A DNA stretch of 64,000 nt, taken from contig CAWGGG010000004.1 in assembly GCA_963822145.1 (NCBI GenBank), forward strand, positions 1,736,001 to 1,800,000, given 5' to 3'. Origin of the DNA: UBA5072 sp963822145. Lineage in GTDB: Bacteria > Bacteroidota > Bacteroidia > Bacteroidales > UBA10428. Each line of letters starts with the position of its first letter. Position 1 is the stretch's first letter. Below, one piece after another: positions 25,262 to 34,036 of the stretch. Under the pieces are notes generated by a model that saw nothing but the letters and a program-made list of their open reading frames with translations, did not search any database and was not told the DNA's origin. Position numbers and translations under genes: made by a program.

Positions 25262-28063
25262 ATGGGCAGGTCAAATCGCTGCTATATGATCCTCCTCGCT
25301 CTCATTTTTCTGATGAAAAATGCAGGTGCATCAGACACACTTTATATTGACAGTGCGAAAAATATCTTGGAATTGAAAGATTGTATTTATGTCATGGAAG
25401 ACGTACAAAAATCTTTGGATATAAGCACAATTTTAAAGAATGCAACCAGTTACCCCTATAAATTTTATAGCAATTCGGAACTTAATTTCGACTATTCCAG
25501 GTCAACTTTTTGGATCAGATTCACCATTAAGAATAATTCCAGCGTTCAGCAAGATTATTTATTGGAAATAGCCAATCCAGATCTTGATTGCATAAACTTC
25601 TCTGAAACAAAGGAGGATAGTTTAATTCGTACAGTGCAGACAGGCGAATTGTTCGATGTTAATACAAGAGAAGTATTTAACAGAAATTACCTGTTTAGTA
25701 TTTCCCTGTTACCGGCAGAATTTCGAACTTACTATCTGTCTGTGAACAATAATGGCCATCCTTGTTCAATTCCCTTAAAATTAAAAGAAAAAACCTTTTT
25801 TGAAAGGAATAACATTGTCTCAGATACTTTTAACTGGTCTATTTATGGATTGCTCATTTTTATTGTATTATTCAACATTTATCTCTACTGGGCTTTAAAG
25901 GATAAGGTCAGTCTGTATTACTCGCTTAGCCTGTTATTTGCAATATTGACCTTCATGCACTATGATGGCTATTTCTACCTGTTAAATCCTTCAACAATCG
26001 TAGAAAATCTCAAGTGGGTAAATCCCAGTCTTTACAGTGTATTTCTGTTGCAGTTCACACAATCGTTTGTTCCCGTTCATATGAGCAACCGAATGATTAA
26101 CAGATTCCTGAACCCATTGAAGCTTTTTATTTTGCTAGCACCATTTACTTATACCCTGAGATTTCCTTTTTCGTTGATTGCCGATATTGGTATACCACTG
26201 TTTGTGCTGGTGGTGTTTGTGATTATTATCAGAATGGCCTGGAAATCATACAGCAAGGACTATTTGCCAATTCAGTTGTTTGTTTTTGCCTATCTGGCTG
26301 TATTTATTGGTCTTTCATTTCATCTGCTAAAAGAAATGAATTTCATTTCAGCAAGTTATCCCGTGATCAATTCAATCAAAATCGGGTTTATGGTTCAGAA
26401 TATCCTGTTGACTATTGCTGTTCTTGAACGTTTCCGGGTAACTCAGAGAAATGACAAGCAGATTATCCAGAACAGTCTGGTAAAAATAGAAAGACAAAAT
26501 AAAGAATTGGAGATCATCAATACTGAACTCGAAAAGCTCTCTATTGTGGCAAGCGAAACAGACAACAGTATCGCCATTTATGATAATAATGGAAGGCTGG
26601 AATGGGCCAATTCAGGTTTTGAGAAGCTGTATGAAGTGACTATTAATGACCTTATCAGAAAAAATAGGGATAATATTGAGAAGATCATTCCCAATGTAAA
26701 AGTCAGCAAATATGTTGATGCGTGCAGGAAAACAAGGTCGCCAGTGATTTTTGAAACCCGAATCACTTATAGAAACAGGAAAGAAATGTGGATCCAGACC
26801 ACACTTTCACCTTTTATCCGGTCGGATGAAATTTCAAAGATCATATCTATCGATTCGGACATTACAAACCTTAAAAACTACGAACAAGAGCTGGAAACAG
26901 CCAAAACGAAAGCTGAAGAAAGCGACCGGCTTAAGACTGCCTTCCTGCATAACATCTCCCATGAAATACGCACTCCCATGAATGCCATTGTGGGATTTTC
27001 GGGCTTTTTGAACGATCCAACCCTGGAATATGAAGAGCGAAAGCAATATTCAGATATCATTGTTCAAAGCACAAACCAATTGCTTTGCATCATCACAGAT
27101 ATTATCAGTATTGCTTCCATTGAGGCAGGACAGGAAAGAATCATTGAAAAACAGATATATCTGAATAGAACCCTGAGCTATATTCACGAACAGTTTCTCT
27201 TGAAAACCGTTGAGAAAGAAATCAACCTGGAATTAAAATTAAATGTATCACATCAGGAAACTGCCATAATAACGGATGAAACAAAGCTGGTGCAAATACT
27301 TACCAATTTGATCGAGAATGCCTTGAAATTCACTACAAAAGGTCATGTGAGCTTTGGATATGAGATGAAAGACAATGAAATTGAGTTCTTTGTTGAAGAT
27401 ACAGGCATTGGCATCGATCCTTCCATGCATGATGAAATTTTTAAACGATTCCGACAGGTTGAAAACTCGCTTTCGAGGCAGTTCGGAGGTTCAGGTTTAG
27501 GCTTATCCATCTCAAAGGCCTATGTTGAATTACTGGGTGGCAGAATCTGGGTAAAATCCGGGCTCGAAAAAGGATCTACTTTCTTTTTTACATTACCATT
27601 CAATAAAGCTGAACCTGCTGCCCAATCGGAAAAGAAACCAAATCAGAACGCCCATAAGGGAAACCTCCCAAACCTCATCACTGTGCTTATAGCAGAAGAT
27701 GAGGACTCTAACTTCAAACTGCTGAAAGAATTCCTGTCGACCCTAAAACTGAATATTATCCGCGCCAATAATGGTATCGAGGCGATTGAAGCATGCAGAT
27801 CAAACCAGATTGACCTTGTCTTAATGGATATGAGAATGCCTGAAATGGATGGATACGAAGCCACCAGACGAATACGGCAATTTTTACCCCATTTGCCCAT
27901 AATTGCACAGACAGCCTATTCCAGTGAAAGAGATGTAGAAAAGGCCATGGAATGTGGGTGCAACGAATTCATCAGTAAGCCTTTAAATAGGGAACTGTTG
28001 ATTTCCATGATTTATGAACTGGTGTTAATTCACTCACAGAAAAAAGATTTTCCCGGCTACTGA
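25262..28063 (+). CDS. Hybrid sensor histidine kinase with 7TMR-DISM input
   Basis: The product is 933 residues from ATG 25262, chosen because AAAAGGG lies 8 bases before it and it gives a normal signal peptide; a TTG 21 bases upstream is possible. An extracellular 7TMR-DISMED2-like domain (about 30-165) is followed by seven membrane helices (about 185-395), a short coiled coil, a PAS domain (about 425-545), a kinase core with H567 in NISHEIRTPMNAIVGF and ATP-binding motifs GIGIDP and GSGLGLSIS, and a receiver domain with D856 in LVLMDMRMP. DISM domains are thought to bind carbohydrates. No DNA-binding output is fused, so the phosphate probably passes to another protein. It overlaps the convergent GH3 gene by 7 bases. 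Confidence 0.92.
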   Translation: MGRSNRCYMILLALIFLMKNAGASDTLYIDSAKNILELKDCIYVMEDVQKSLDISTILKNATSYPYKFYSNSELNFDYSRSTFWIRFTIKNNSSVQQDYLLEIANPDLDCINFSETKEDSLIRTVQTGELFDVNTREVFNRNYLFSISLLPAEFRTYYLSVNNNGHPCSIPLKLKEKTFFERNNIVSDTFNWSIYGLLIFIVLFNIYLYWALKDKVSLYYSLSLLFAILTFMHYDGYFYLLNPSTIVENLKWVNPSLYSVFLLQFTQSFVPVHMSNRMINRFLNPLKLFILLAPFTYTLRFPFSLIADIGIPLFVLVVFVIIIRMAWKSYSKDYLPIQLFVFAYLAVFIGLSFHLLKEMNFISASYPVINSIKIGFMVQNILLTIAVLERFRVTQRNDKQIIQNSLVKIERQNKELEIINTELEKLSIVASETDNSIAIYDNNGRLEWANSGFEKLYEVTINDLIRKNRDNIEKIIPNVKVSKYVDACRKTRSPVIFETRITYRNRKEMWIQTTLSPFIRSDEISKIISIDSDITNLKNYEQELETAKTKAEESDRLKTAFLHNISHEIRTPMNAIVGFSGFLNDPTLEYEERKQYSDIIVQSTNQLLCIITDIISIASIEAGQERIIEKQIYLNRTLSYIHEQFLLKTVEKEINLELKLNVSHQETAIITDETKLVQILTNLIENALKFTTKGHVSFGYEMKDNEIEFFVEDTGIGIDPSMHDEIFKRFRQVENSLSRQFGGSGLGLSISKAYVELLGGRIWVKSGLEKGSTFFFTLPFNKAEPAAQSEKKPNQNAHKGNLPNLITVLIAEDEDSNFKLLKEFLSTLKLNIIRANNGIEAIEACRSNQIDLVLMDMRMPEMDGYEATRRIRQFLPHLPIIAQTAYSSERDVEKAMECGCNEFISKPLNRELLISMIYELVLIHSQKKDFPGY

Positions 28064-30270
28064 GTGGACTTTTTTCCTGCAATGGAAGTGACCGTTAATA
28101 AGAAATCACCTTTCAGCAGATCAGCCTGGACTGAGGATGAACCGATATAAACCTGATAGGCCATTTCTTCCACTTCCCAAGTTTTGGATTCAGGATTGTA
28201 ATAAGCCAAATCTTTCGCCGGGATGGTAAAATGAACCATCTGCACTTCACCAGGTTCCAGGTGGATTTTCTTAAATCCGCGCAGGAGCTTTACCGGCCGG
28301 TCGTGTTTGGAGTTCCCGAATCCGATATACAACTGGGCCACCTCCTTACCCGCTGATCTTCCGGTATTCGTTACAGCCACAGAAACCCTTAATGAATCGT
28401 TCAGTGCAATCTCAGGTGTAATAATACGGAGGCTGTCAAATCTGAATGTCGTATAGCTCATTCCAAATCCGAAAGGATAGGCTGGTGTGATTCCCTGCTT
28501 GTCGAACAGGGTATAACCATGATAATATCCGTAGTCTATTACCGAATCGGTATTGTTGAAATAGGGATAATCCTCCTGCCTTTTGGCAATTGTAAATGGA
28601 AGCTTTCCGGAAGGATTGGCCTCACCAAAGATGATCCGGGCCAGTGCATTTCCGCCCTCCATACCACTATACCAGGAAATCAGGACAGCGGGTACCTTAT
28701 CCTTCCAGTCCTCAATAATAACGGCACTGCCGGTGACAATCGAAACAACAGTGTTGGGATTGAGGCCGGCCAGTGCATCAATCAAAACGAGATCACGCTC
28801 TTTTAGCCTGAGATCCAGGCGGTCACCTCCCCGGATAAGCTTTCCGATTTTGATCGATTCGCCTTCCTCAATAGATTTAAAACCAGCAACAATCACCAGG
28901 GCATCAGCTTGTCCGGCTATCGTTTTTGCTTCTTCAAGGTCCTCGCCTGTACAATACTTCACCTCAACCTCTTTCCCGAGCAGATTTCTTAAACCCTCAA
29001 CAGGAGATACAATGTTCCTGGAATTTACATGATAGTTTATGTCGCCGGTGATTTCTTCACTGGCTAACGTTCCAATAACAGCCAGACTTTTAATTGAAGA
29101 TTTATCGAACGGAAGTACATCTCCGTCATTTTTAAGCAATACCATGCTTTCTTCAGCAGTGGCCTGTGCCAGTTTAACATGGGCTTCTGCACCGATCAGA
29201 TCTTTGGTATATTCCACAGGATCTTTCCGGGTAATATAGTAAAGTTTGGTTTTCAAGACCCGCAACACCATGTTGTCAATTTGCTCCATGGAGACCTTCC
29301 CGCTCTCAATAAGTTTGACAAGTTTCTCGCCATAATCTTCGGGAACCGGCATCTCAACATCCATACCCGCATTAGCCGCTTTCTCGCCATCATAAATACC
29401 GGCGATAAAGTCGGAGCTGATAAAACCCTTCCAGCCCCATTCCTCCCGCGGAATGGTAGTCAACAGATAACGGTTATGTCCGCAATACTCACCATTAACC
29501 TTATTGTAGGCAGACATCAGCGATGCCAGACCGTTATCGGCACATTTTTTAAAATGAGGCAGGTATACCTCATGCAAGGTCCGTTCATCTACCCTGACAT
29601 TAAGATAGTTTCGTGAGTTTTCGATGCTGTTCAGGGCATAATGCTTGGCGCAGGCCATGACATTGTTCTGCTGGACTCCTTCCATGGTGACCAGTGCCAT
29701 TTCACCCACCAGCCAGGGATCTTCCCCAAAAGATTCCTGTGCGCGACCGTTGGAGGGATGTCTCAGCAGATTGATGCATAAACCACCGTAATAATTTGCA
29801 CCTGCACTCCTGGCTTCTTTACCCATAACATCACCCACCTGTCTTTCCAGATCAGCATTCCAGGTAGCGGCTCTGGCGATTCCTGCAGGGAAACAGGTGC
29901 CTCTGGCAACGGTAATTCCCCTTGACCCGTCCGAAAAGGATATGGGCGGGATATCCAGCCGCTTATTACCACCTGCATAGACATGGCCCAGCTTTTTCTC
30001 CATCATCCTGATAAGCATCAGCCTTGTCAGGTTGCCCTTGTCCCCGGTCAGCTGACCAACTTTTTCCTCAACCGTCATCCGGGCAATCAGATCCATGGCG
30101 GCTTTTTCGATTTCCGCATCGCTCATTCCCTGTTTCCAGTGATAGGCGGTTGGATTAACATCAACGTTGTTGGTGAATTTCGAATAGAGGTAAAGGGATA
30201 ATAATAGAATCAGGGGTAGTCCTATTATGACCCCCAATATCCAGAAAACAATTTTAAAGACAGTTTTCAT
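28057..30270 (-). CDS. Glycoside hydrolase family 3, beta-glucosidase-like
   Basis: The 737-residue product has an N-terminal hydrophobic segment (about 5-30) that anchors or exports it. The (beta/alpha)8 domain carries the predicted nucleophile D287 in GFISSDF and substrate-binding KHYALNS (209-215). An alpha/beta sandwich domain (about 390-590) follows, then a fibronectin-III-like domain (about 640-725, with VTNTGRSAGKEVAQLYI). The order and length fit GH3 beta-glucosidases and xylosidases with the Fn3 module. It would release terminal sugars from oligosaccharides in the periplasm. It stands alone and its upstream region is the repeat-rich gap before tRNA-Ser. Confidence 0.92.
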   Translation of the reverse strand: MKTVFKIVFWILGVIIGLPLILLLSLYLYSKFTNNVDVNPTAYHWKQGMSDAEIEKAAMDLIARMTVEEKVGQLTGDKGNLTRLMLIRMMEKKLGHVYAGGNKRLDIPPISFSDGSRGITVARGTCFPAGIARAATWNADLERQVGDVMGKEARSAGANYYGGLCINLLRHPSNGRAQESFGEDPWLVGEMALVTMEGVQQNNVMACAKHYALNSIENSRNYLNVRVDERTLHEVYLPHFKKCADNGLASLMSAYNKVNGEYCGHNRYLLTTIPREEWGWKGFISSDFIAGIYDGEKAANAGMDVEMPVPEDYGEKLVKLIESGKVSMEQIDNMVLRVLKTKLYYITRKDPVEYTKDLIGAEAHVKLAQATAEESMVLLKNDGDVLPFDKSSIKSLAVIGTLASEEITGDINYHVNSRNIVSPVEGLRNLLGKEVEVKYCTGEDLEEAKTIAGQADALVIVAGFKSIEEGESIKIGKLIRGGDRLDLRLKERDLVLIDALAGLNPNTVVSIVTGSAVIIEDWKDKVPAVLISWYSGMEGGNALARIIFGEANPSGKLPFTIAKRQEDYPYFNNTDSVIDYGYYHGYTLFDKQGITPAYPFGFGMSYTTFRFDSLRIITPEIALNDSLRVSVAVTNTGRSAGKEVAQLYIGFGNSKHDRPVKLLRGFKKIHLEPGEVQMVHFTIPAKDLAYYNPESKTWEVEEMAYQVYIGSSSVQADLLKGDFLLTVTSIAGKKSTQ

Positions 30271-30407
30271 TGTTAAGCAGGTTTAATGATTTACAGGTGT
30301 TTCTGTTAGAGAATATACATTAAATATAGAATATTTATTTTGTATTAATCAGGGACAAAGCTGATTTTCAACATGCAGTTGGAATATCTTCCAAGGATGT
30401 GATTTCG

Positions 30408-30455
30408 GCAAAAGAAATTAAATCCCTCCGACGCTGCGCGCTGGTTGGTCTTTGG
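30408..30455. repeat. Intergenic repeat module, partial copy A
   Basis: This diverged partial copy contains the shared core GACGCTGCGCGCTGG and the GGTCTTTGG end found in copies B and C. It is followed eight bases later by a hairpin whose loop and flank read TCAAGCG. Confidence 0.75.
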
Positions 30456-30463
30456 AATATGGG

Positions 30464-30482
30464 AAGATCGTCAAGCGATCTT
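30464..30482. repeat. Small hairpin after repeat copy A
   Basis: AAGATCG (30464-30470) and CGATCTT (30476-30482) form a perfect 7-bp stem around TCAAG. The TCAAGCG stretch recurs in the larger hairpin at 30726-30778, which also follows a repeat copy. Confidence 0.6.
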
Positions 30483-30565
30483 TAAACTTCAAAAATCGAT
30501 GTTCGGTGTTCAGTGTTCGCAGGGGGATTACTCGCTTCGCTCGTGAGATCGCTGCGCTTAGTTTC

Positions 30566-30640
30566 TGCGTGATCCCTTGAGGGGTGATCCCAGCAAAAGA
30601 AATGAAATTTCGCCATCGCTGCGCGCTGGTGGGTCTTTGG
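30566..30640. repeat. Intergenic repeat module, copy B
   Basis: This copy matches copy C at all but a handful of positions and starts 90 bases before it, so B and C form a tandem pair. Neither strand carries a convincing gene here. Confidence 0.85.
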
Positions 30641-30655
30641 AAGAGATGGGATTAC

Positions 30656-30728
30656 TGCGTGATCCATTGAGGGGTGGTCCCAGCAAAAGAAATGAAATCC
30701 CGCCATCGCTGCGCGCTGGTGGGTCTTT
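30656..30728. repeat. Intergenic repeat module, copy C
   Basis: This copy starts TGCGTGATCC like copy B, holds the core CATCGCTGCGCGCTGG, and runs straight into the 20-bp hairpin at 30726-30778. Confidence 0.85.
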
Positions 30729-30778
30729 TGTCTTAGGGGAGGTCTTCAAGCGGGTTTGAGACCTCCCCTAAGACAAAA
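30726..30778. repeat. Perfect 20-bp inverted repeat after repeat copy C
   Basis: Arms 30726-30745 and 30759-30778 are exact reverse complements around a 13-base loop starting TCAAGCG. The stem has T-rich and A-rich ends, so it could also stop transcription in either direction. It lies just beyond the terminator-like hairpin downstream of tRNA-Ser. Confidence 0.75.
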
Positions 30779-30802
30779 TCCCAGGGCTTCGCCCCGGGAT
30801 TT
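30776..30802 (-). terminator. Likely intrinsic terminator of tRNA-Ser
   Basis: On the minus strand, 12 bases after the tRNA 3' end, AAATCCC-x-GGGC pairs across a three-base loop with one mismatch, and a short TTTT follows. Position and shape fit a terminator for the tRNA gene, although the T-run is short. Confidence 0.5.
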
Positions 30803-30813
30803 AATTCCTTTTG

Positions 30814-30902
30814 CGGAGGAAGAGGGATTCGAACCCCCGGTCCCGCGATAGCGGGACAACGGTTTTCAAGACCGCCGCATTCGACCGCTCTGCCATTCCT
30901 CC
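30814..30902 (-). tRNA. tRNA-Ser (anticodon UGA)
   Basis: The minus strand folds as a class II tRNA of 89 bases. The acceptor stem GGAGGAA pairs with TTCCTCC, with discriminator G. The anticodon loop CTTGAAA has TGA in the middle and so reads UCA codons. A long variable arm built on GTCCCGC/GCGGGAC is typical of tRNA-Ser. The T-loop reads GTTCGAATC. The 3' CCA is not encoded; the genome reads CAA after the discriminator. Confidence 0.95.
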
Positions 30903-31189
30903 ATGGCGCGCAAAATTACAACTTTTTTGTTCTCATAGGCCTTCCGGCGCCCAAAAATGTTTCCTGACCTTGTGAATGCTGAAAAAAAAATCAACATTTT
31001 AATATTTTCCGCGCCGATAAGCCCTTTCAAGACAGGTAAATTTCCTGGTATTTTTATAGTTCTCAAATATAGATATTTAATAGTTCTTAACTAAACTAAT
31101 TGTTTAATTTTCCTTCTGAGAATTCTTTAAATACTGAGGTAGTTATTAACAATTTCACGTAAATAGTTGAATAAATTTCTGATACGAAG
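30903..31189. other. A+T-rich gap before HU
   Basis: Apart from the upstream flank of tRNA-Ser and the approach to the HU promoter, no gene, repeat or structured RNA is evident here. Confidence 0.5.
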
Positions 31190-31220
31190 TTGGCTATACG
31201 TCAGAAATGGTATATATTTG
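31190..31220 (+). promoter_or_regulatory. Bacteroidota-type promoter of HU
   Basis: TTG at 31190-31192, 20 bases, then TATATTTG at 31213-31220 match the -33/-7 pattern well. The leader to the HU ATG would be about 35-40 bases and contains no Shine-Dalgarno sequence, only A+T-rich bases, as is common for highly expressed genes of the phylum. Confidence 0.6.
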
Positions 31221-31262
31221 CTTAACAAAATAGAAAGTTTACTAACCCTAAAAATTTTTGTT

Positions 31263-31535
31263 ATGAACAAAGCACAATTGATCGATGCCATTGCCGCCGG
31301 TGCAGGTTTGACTAAAGCTGATGGAAAAAAAGCTCTCGATGCTTTCATTAAGGCTACCACTACAGCTTTGAAAAAAGGTGACCGTGTTGCGCTCGTAGGC
31401 TTTGGCTCATTCTCAGTTTCCAAGAGAAGTGCAAGAACTGGCAGAAATCCTCAGACTGGCAAGGAAATTAAAATTCCTGCTAAAAAAGTTGTAAAGTTTA
31501 AAGCAGGTAGCGATTTAGCAACTGTTGTTAAATAA
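31263..31535 (+). CDS. DNA-binding protein HU
   Basis: The 90-residue product has the HU/IHF fold text throughout: it opens MNKAQLIDAIA, then has VALVGFGSFSV, and the DNA-binding arm RSARTGRNPQTGKEIKIPA with the conserved RNPQTG and the tip proline. HU dimers bend and compact DNA without sequence preference. ATG 31263 gives exactly the family length; an in-frame upstream start would add about 32 residues spanning the promoter and is rejected. A strong promoter and a strong intrinsic terminator bracket the gene, so it is probably a highly expressed single transcript. Confidence 0.96.
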   Translation: MNKAQLIDAIAAGAGLTKADGKKALDAFIKATTTALKKGDRVALVGFGSFSVSKRSARTGRNPQTGKEIKIPAKKVVKFKAGSDLATVVK

Positions 31536-31553
31536 TGCTGTCGAAATGATTTA

Positions 31554-31584
31554 AAGGGAGCACTTGCTGCTCCCTTTTTTTTTA
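31554..31584 (+). terminator. Intrinsic terminator of HU
   Basis: AAAGGGAGCA (31554-31563) pairs perfectly with TGCTCCCTTT across the five-base loop CTTGC and runs into nine T residues. It is a textbook rho-independent terminator, 19 bases after the HU stop. Confidence 0.9.
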
Positions 31585-31589
31585 CCCTG

Positions 31590-32309
31590 ATGACTGAAAA
31601 ACTCATCGAACATCTCTCCGGTTTTGTTACCGAAAGGCGGGTGAAGCTGTTTGACAGGCTGCTAAACTACCGCACCCGCTATATCACCGTGGTGCTCGAA
31701 GATCTTTTTCAGCCGCATAATGCCAGCGCCGTGCTACGATCGTGCGAATGCTTTGGCATTCAGGATGTTCATATTATTGAAAATCAGAATCAATACCGGA
31801 TAAGTCCGGATGTCGCGCTGGGCTCCTATAAATGGCTCACCATGATCCACCACAACCAGGAAAACAATAATACCCGCCCGGCCATCACCATACTCAAAAA
31901 GGCGGGCTACCGCATTGTGGCCACCACACCACATAAAAACGACTGTACCCTGGAAGACTTCAGTCTCCTCCCGGGCAAAGTCGCCCTCCTGTTCGGAACA
32001 GAACTGAAAGGACTTTCACCAACAGCCATGGAACTGGCCGATGCCTTCGTTAAAATTCCCATGATTGGTTTCACGGAAAGCCTTAATATTTCCGTTACTG
32101 CTGCCATTTTTATCCACCATCTTACCGCAAAACTTCATAATACCCCTCATCTTCCCTGGCAACTTTCTGAGAAAGAGAAACAGGAAATCAAGCTCGACTG
32201 GCTGAAAAAGTCCATACGGAAATCAGAAATGATTGAAAAAGCTTTTCTTGAGGATCAGATTCTTAAAGGGTATCATGCCACTTTAAATTCAGAAACAAAC
32301 ACGGATTAA
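31590..32309 (+). CDS. TrmH-like tRNA 2'-O-ribose methyltransferase (SpoU family)
   Basis: The 239-residue product is a knotted SPOUT methyltransferase. Motif 1 is ITVVLEDLFQPHNASAVLRSCECFG with the conserved N and R. Motif 2 is LLFGTELKGLS and motif 3 is IPMIGFTESLNISVTAAI, and these form the SAM-binding trefoil knot. The length, N-terminal helix and C-terminal basic helix (LDWLKKSIRKSEM) fit TrmH, which methylates G18 in the D-loop of tRNAs. The ATG lies only 6 bases after the T-run of the HU terminator, so transcription must come by read-through or from a promoter inside the HU end. Confidence 0.88.
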   Translation: MTEKLIEHLSGFVTERRVKLFDRLLNYRTRYITVVLEDLFQPHNASAVLRSCECFGIQDVHIIENQNQYRISPDVALGSYKWLTMIHHNQENNNTRPAITILKKAGYRIVATTPHKNDCTLEDFSLLPGKVALLFGTELKGLSPTAMELADAFVKIPMIGFTESLNISVTAAIFIHHLTAKLHNTPHLPWQLSEKEKQEIKLDWLKKSIRKSEMIEKAFLEDQILKGYHATLNSETNTD

Positions 32310-32380
32310 TATCATTTTTTTCATATATTTGAGGTAGATTTTGATGAAGTTTTTCATTTACTTGATGAAATCCACCCTCT

Positions 32381-33082
32381 ATGAATTGCATTATTATTGA
32401 TGATGACCTGATGTCCAGACGGATTGTCGAAGAGTTCATTTCACGAACCGATCAGCTTAGATTCCTTGCTTCCTACGAGAATGCCGTGGATGCCATTAAT
32501 GCCTTTAACGGGGATGAGGATATTGATTTGATCTTCCTCGATATTGAAATGCCGGAAATGAGCGGCATCGACTTCCTCGAAACACTCACCAACCCACCCC
32601 AGATCATTATCATTTCCTCCAAAGACAAATATGCCCTCGAAGCTTTCAACTATGATGTAACTGATTACCTGCTCAAACCCATTTCCTACAGCCGCTTCTT
32701 CAAAGCCATCAACAAAGCCAATGTGCGGTTCAAAACCAAGGTCGACACCAAGGACAATGAGATCTTTATAAAGAAGAACTCTGCCCTGGTGAGACTGAAA
32801 TATGAAGACATCCTGTGGGTAGAAGCTCTTGAAAATTATGTGATCTTCAACACGTTCCACGAAAAGTTTACCATTCATTTTACTATGAAAGCAGTTGAAA
32901 CCAAACTGCCCAGCAACAAATTCACCCGTGTTCACCGTTCCTTCATCGTAAATACCAGTCGGATCAACATCATCGAGGACAATTCGGTCATCATCAAAGT
33001 ACAGGAAGGATCCAAATCCATTCCTATCGGGAAGTCCTATAGAGACAAACTTCTCAAGGACATAAACCTGATCATTAAATAA
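32381..33082 (+). CDS. LytTR-family response regulator
   Basis: The 233-residue product has a receiver domain (about 1-120) with D54 in IFLDIEMPEMSG and acidic residues D7-D9, joined to a LytTR DNA-binding domain (about 135-230, with FTRVHRSFIVN and IPIGKSYRDKLL). LytTR regulators bind short direct repeats upstream of promoters. No LytS-like kinase gene is adjacent, so its partner lies elsewhere. A TATATTTG box at 32324-32331 may be its -7 promoter element. Confidence 0.93.
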   Translation: MNCIIIDDDLMSRRIVEEFISRTDQLRFLASYENAVDAINAFNGDEDIDLIFLDIEMPEMSGIDFLETLTNPPQIIIISSKDKYALEAFNYDVTDYLLKPISYSRFFKAINKANVRFKTKVDTKDNEIFIKKNSALVRLKYEDILWVEALENYVIFNTFHEKFTIHFTMKAVETKLPSNKFTRVHRSFIVNTSRINIIEDNSVIIKVQEGSKSIPIGKSYRDKLLKDINLIIK

Positions 33083-33128
33083 TTGATGCCGCCGCACCTG
33101 CCGCTTTTCATGGTAACTTCTTCAGGAA

Positions 33129-33977
33129 ATGGATCTTCTTAAGAGGTTTGGACTGTTTCTTTTTTTGTGCCGGTTGGTGCTGTCAGTCAGTGCATCAGAA
33201 CCTGTACCGCTTTCGCTGCAGCAATCGGAAACCAAGTTGAAGGTGTTGTTTACAAAACTAACCTCCGGGCACACGGAGCTGGAAAAATCTGCCACCGCCG
33301 ACAGTATAACGAACCTCCTGAACGCCACCCTGCATTTGCCTGGCTCATTCGAATATGCCTTTCAAACACTCAGCGCACTCGGCAAAATTACCTCCCCCGA
33401 TCAGCATCTCCGGATTTTTACATGGAACGTTCCTTCCAGCGACGGCACCAATACCTATTACGGTTTCTTACAGTACAGATCGGGCAATGATGATGCGATC
33501 AGGGTATTTCCGCTGACAGACGCGCGATCATCTATCTCCGATCCTGCCACGGCCACACTTACCCGGGAAAATTGGTACGGATGCCTGATTTATGAGATCG
33601 TTGAAAAGAAACAGGCCGGCATCACCTGGTACACACTGCTCGGTTATAATCCTGAAAACCTCTTCATTTCGAAAAAGGTTATTGATCTGCTCTGGTTTAA
33701 CGAACTGCACGAACCGGTCTTCGGGAAGCCAGTTTTTCATTTCCAGAAGCGGATTCAGTGCCGCATCGTGTTTGAATATTCAGCCAAGGTCTCCATGAGC
33801 CTCAAATGGAATAACAAGATGGACATGATCGTCTATGACCACCTCTCCCCTGCTAAACCTTCCTATGAAGGGAATTACCAGTTCTACGGACCGGATCTTT
33901 CATTCGACGGACTGAGATTCGACAAAGGGATATGGGAAAGCGTGGAGGATATTGATGTCAGGAACAGTAACCAGTAA
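33129..33977 (+). CDS. Exported protein of unknown function
   Basis: The 282-residue product has a signal peptide (about 1-22, LLKRFGLFLFLCRLVLSVSA) and no motif I recognise. The mature part looks beta-rich (FTWNVPSSDGTNTYYGFLQY, WYTLLGYNPENLFISKKVIDLLWF), has no membrane segment and no cysteine cluster. It starts 47 bases after the LytTR regulator gene on the same strand and may be cotranscribed with it. The last codons and the stop lie inside a heptanucleotide tandem array (33965-33999), so a change in repeat number could alter its end. Confidence 0.75.
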   Translation: MDLLKRFGLFLFLCRLVLSVSASEPVPLSLQQSETKLKVLFTKLTSGHTELEKSATADSITNLLNATLHLPGSFEYAFQTLSALGKITSPDQHLRIFTWNVPSSDGTNTYYGFLQYRSGNDDAIRVFPLTDARSSISDPATATLTRENWYGCLIYEIVEKKQAGITWYTLLGYNPENLFISKKVIDLLWFNELHEPVFGKPVFHFQKRIQCRIVFEYSAKVSMSLKWNNKMDMIVYDHLSPAKPSYEGNYQFYGPDLSFDGLRFDKGIWESVEDIDVRNSNQ

Positions 33978-33999
33978 CCAGTCACCAGTCACCAGTAAC
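33965..33999. repeat. Heptanucleotide tandem array 1 (CAGTAAC/CAGTCAC, 5 units)
   Basis: Five consecutive 7-base units, three CAGTAAC and two CAGTCAC, run across the end of the preceding gene, whose TAA stop at 33975-33977 lies inside a unit. One further C follows. Confidence 0.9.
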
Positions 34000-34019
34000 C
34001 AAATAAAAATGTCATTCCT

Positions 34020-34036
34020 GTCACGAATATTGTGAC
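34020..34036. promoter_or_regulatory. Inverted repeat upstream of htpG, operator-like
   Basis: GTCAC and GTGAC are exact inverted copies separated by seven bases, about 85 bases before the htpG ATG. AATCTTTG at 34064-34071 resembles a -7 box with one mismatch, so the inverted repeat would lie just upstream of the promoter. The match is short and may be chance. Confidence 0.3.

Noticed and set aside
30408..30902. Attachment site of an integrated element at tRNA-Ser.
   Set aside because: No direct copy of the tRNA 3' end was found near it and no integrase gene is in the window. The adjacent repeats do not match the tRNA.
31167..31262. A longer HU with 32 extra N-terminal residues.
   Set aside because: The extension covers the promoter box, has no homology to the family, and the ATG at 31263 gives the exact family length.
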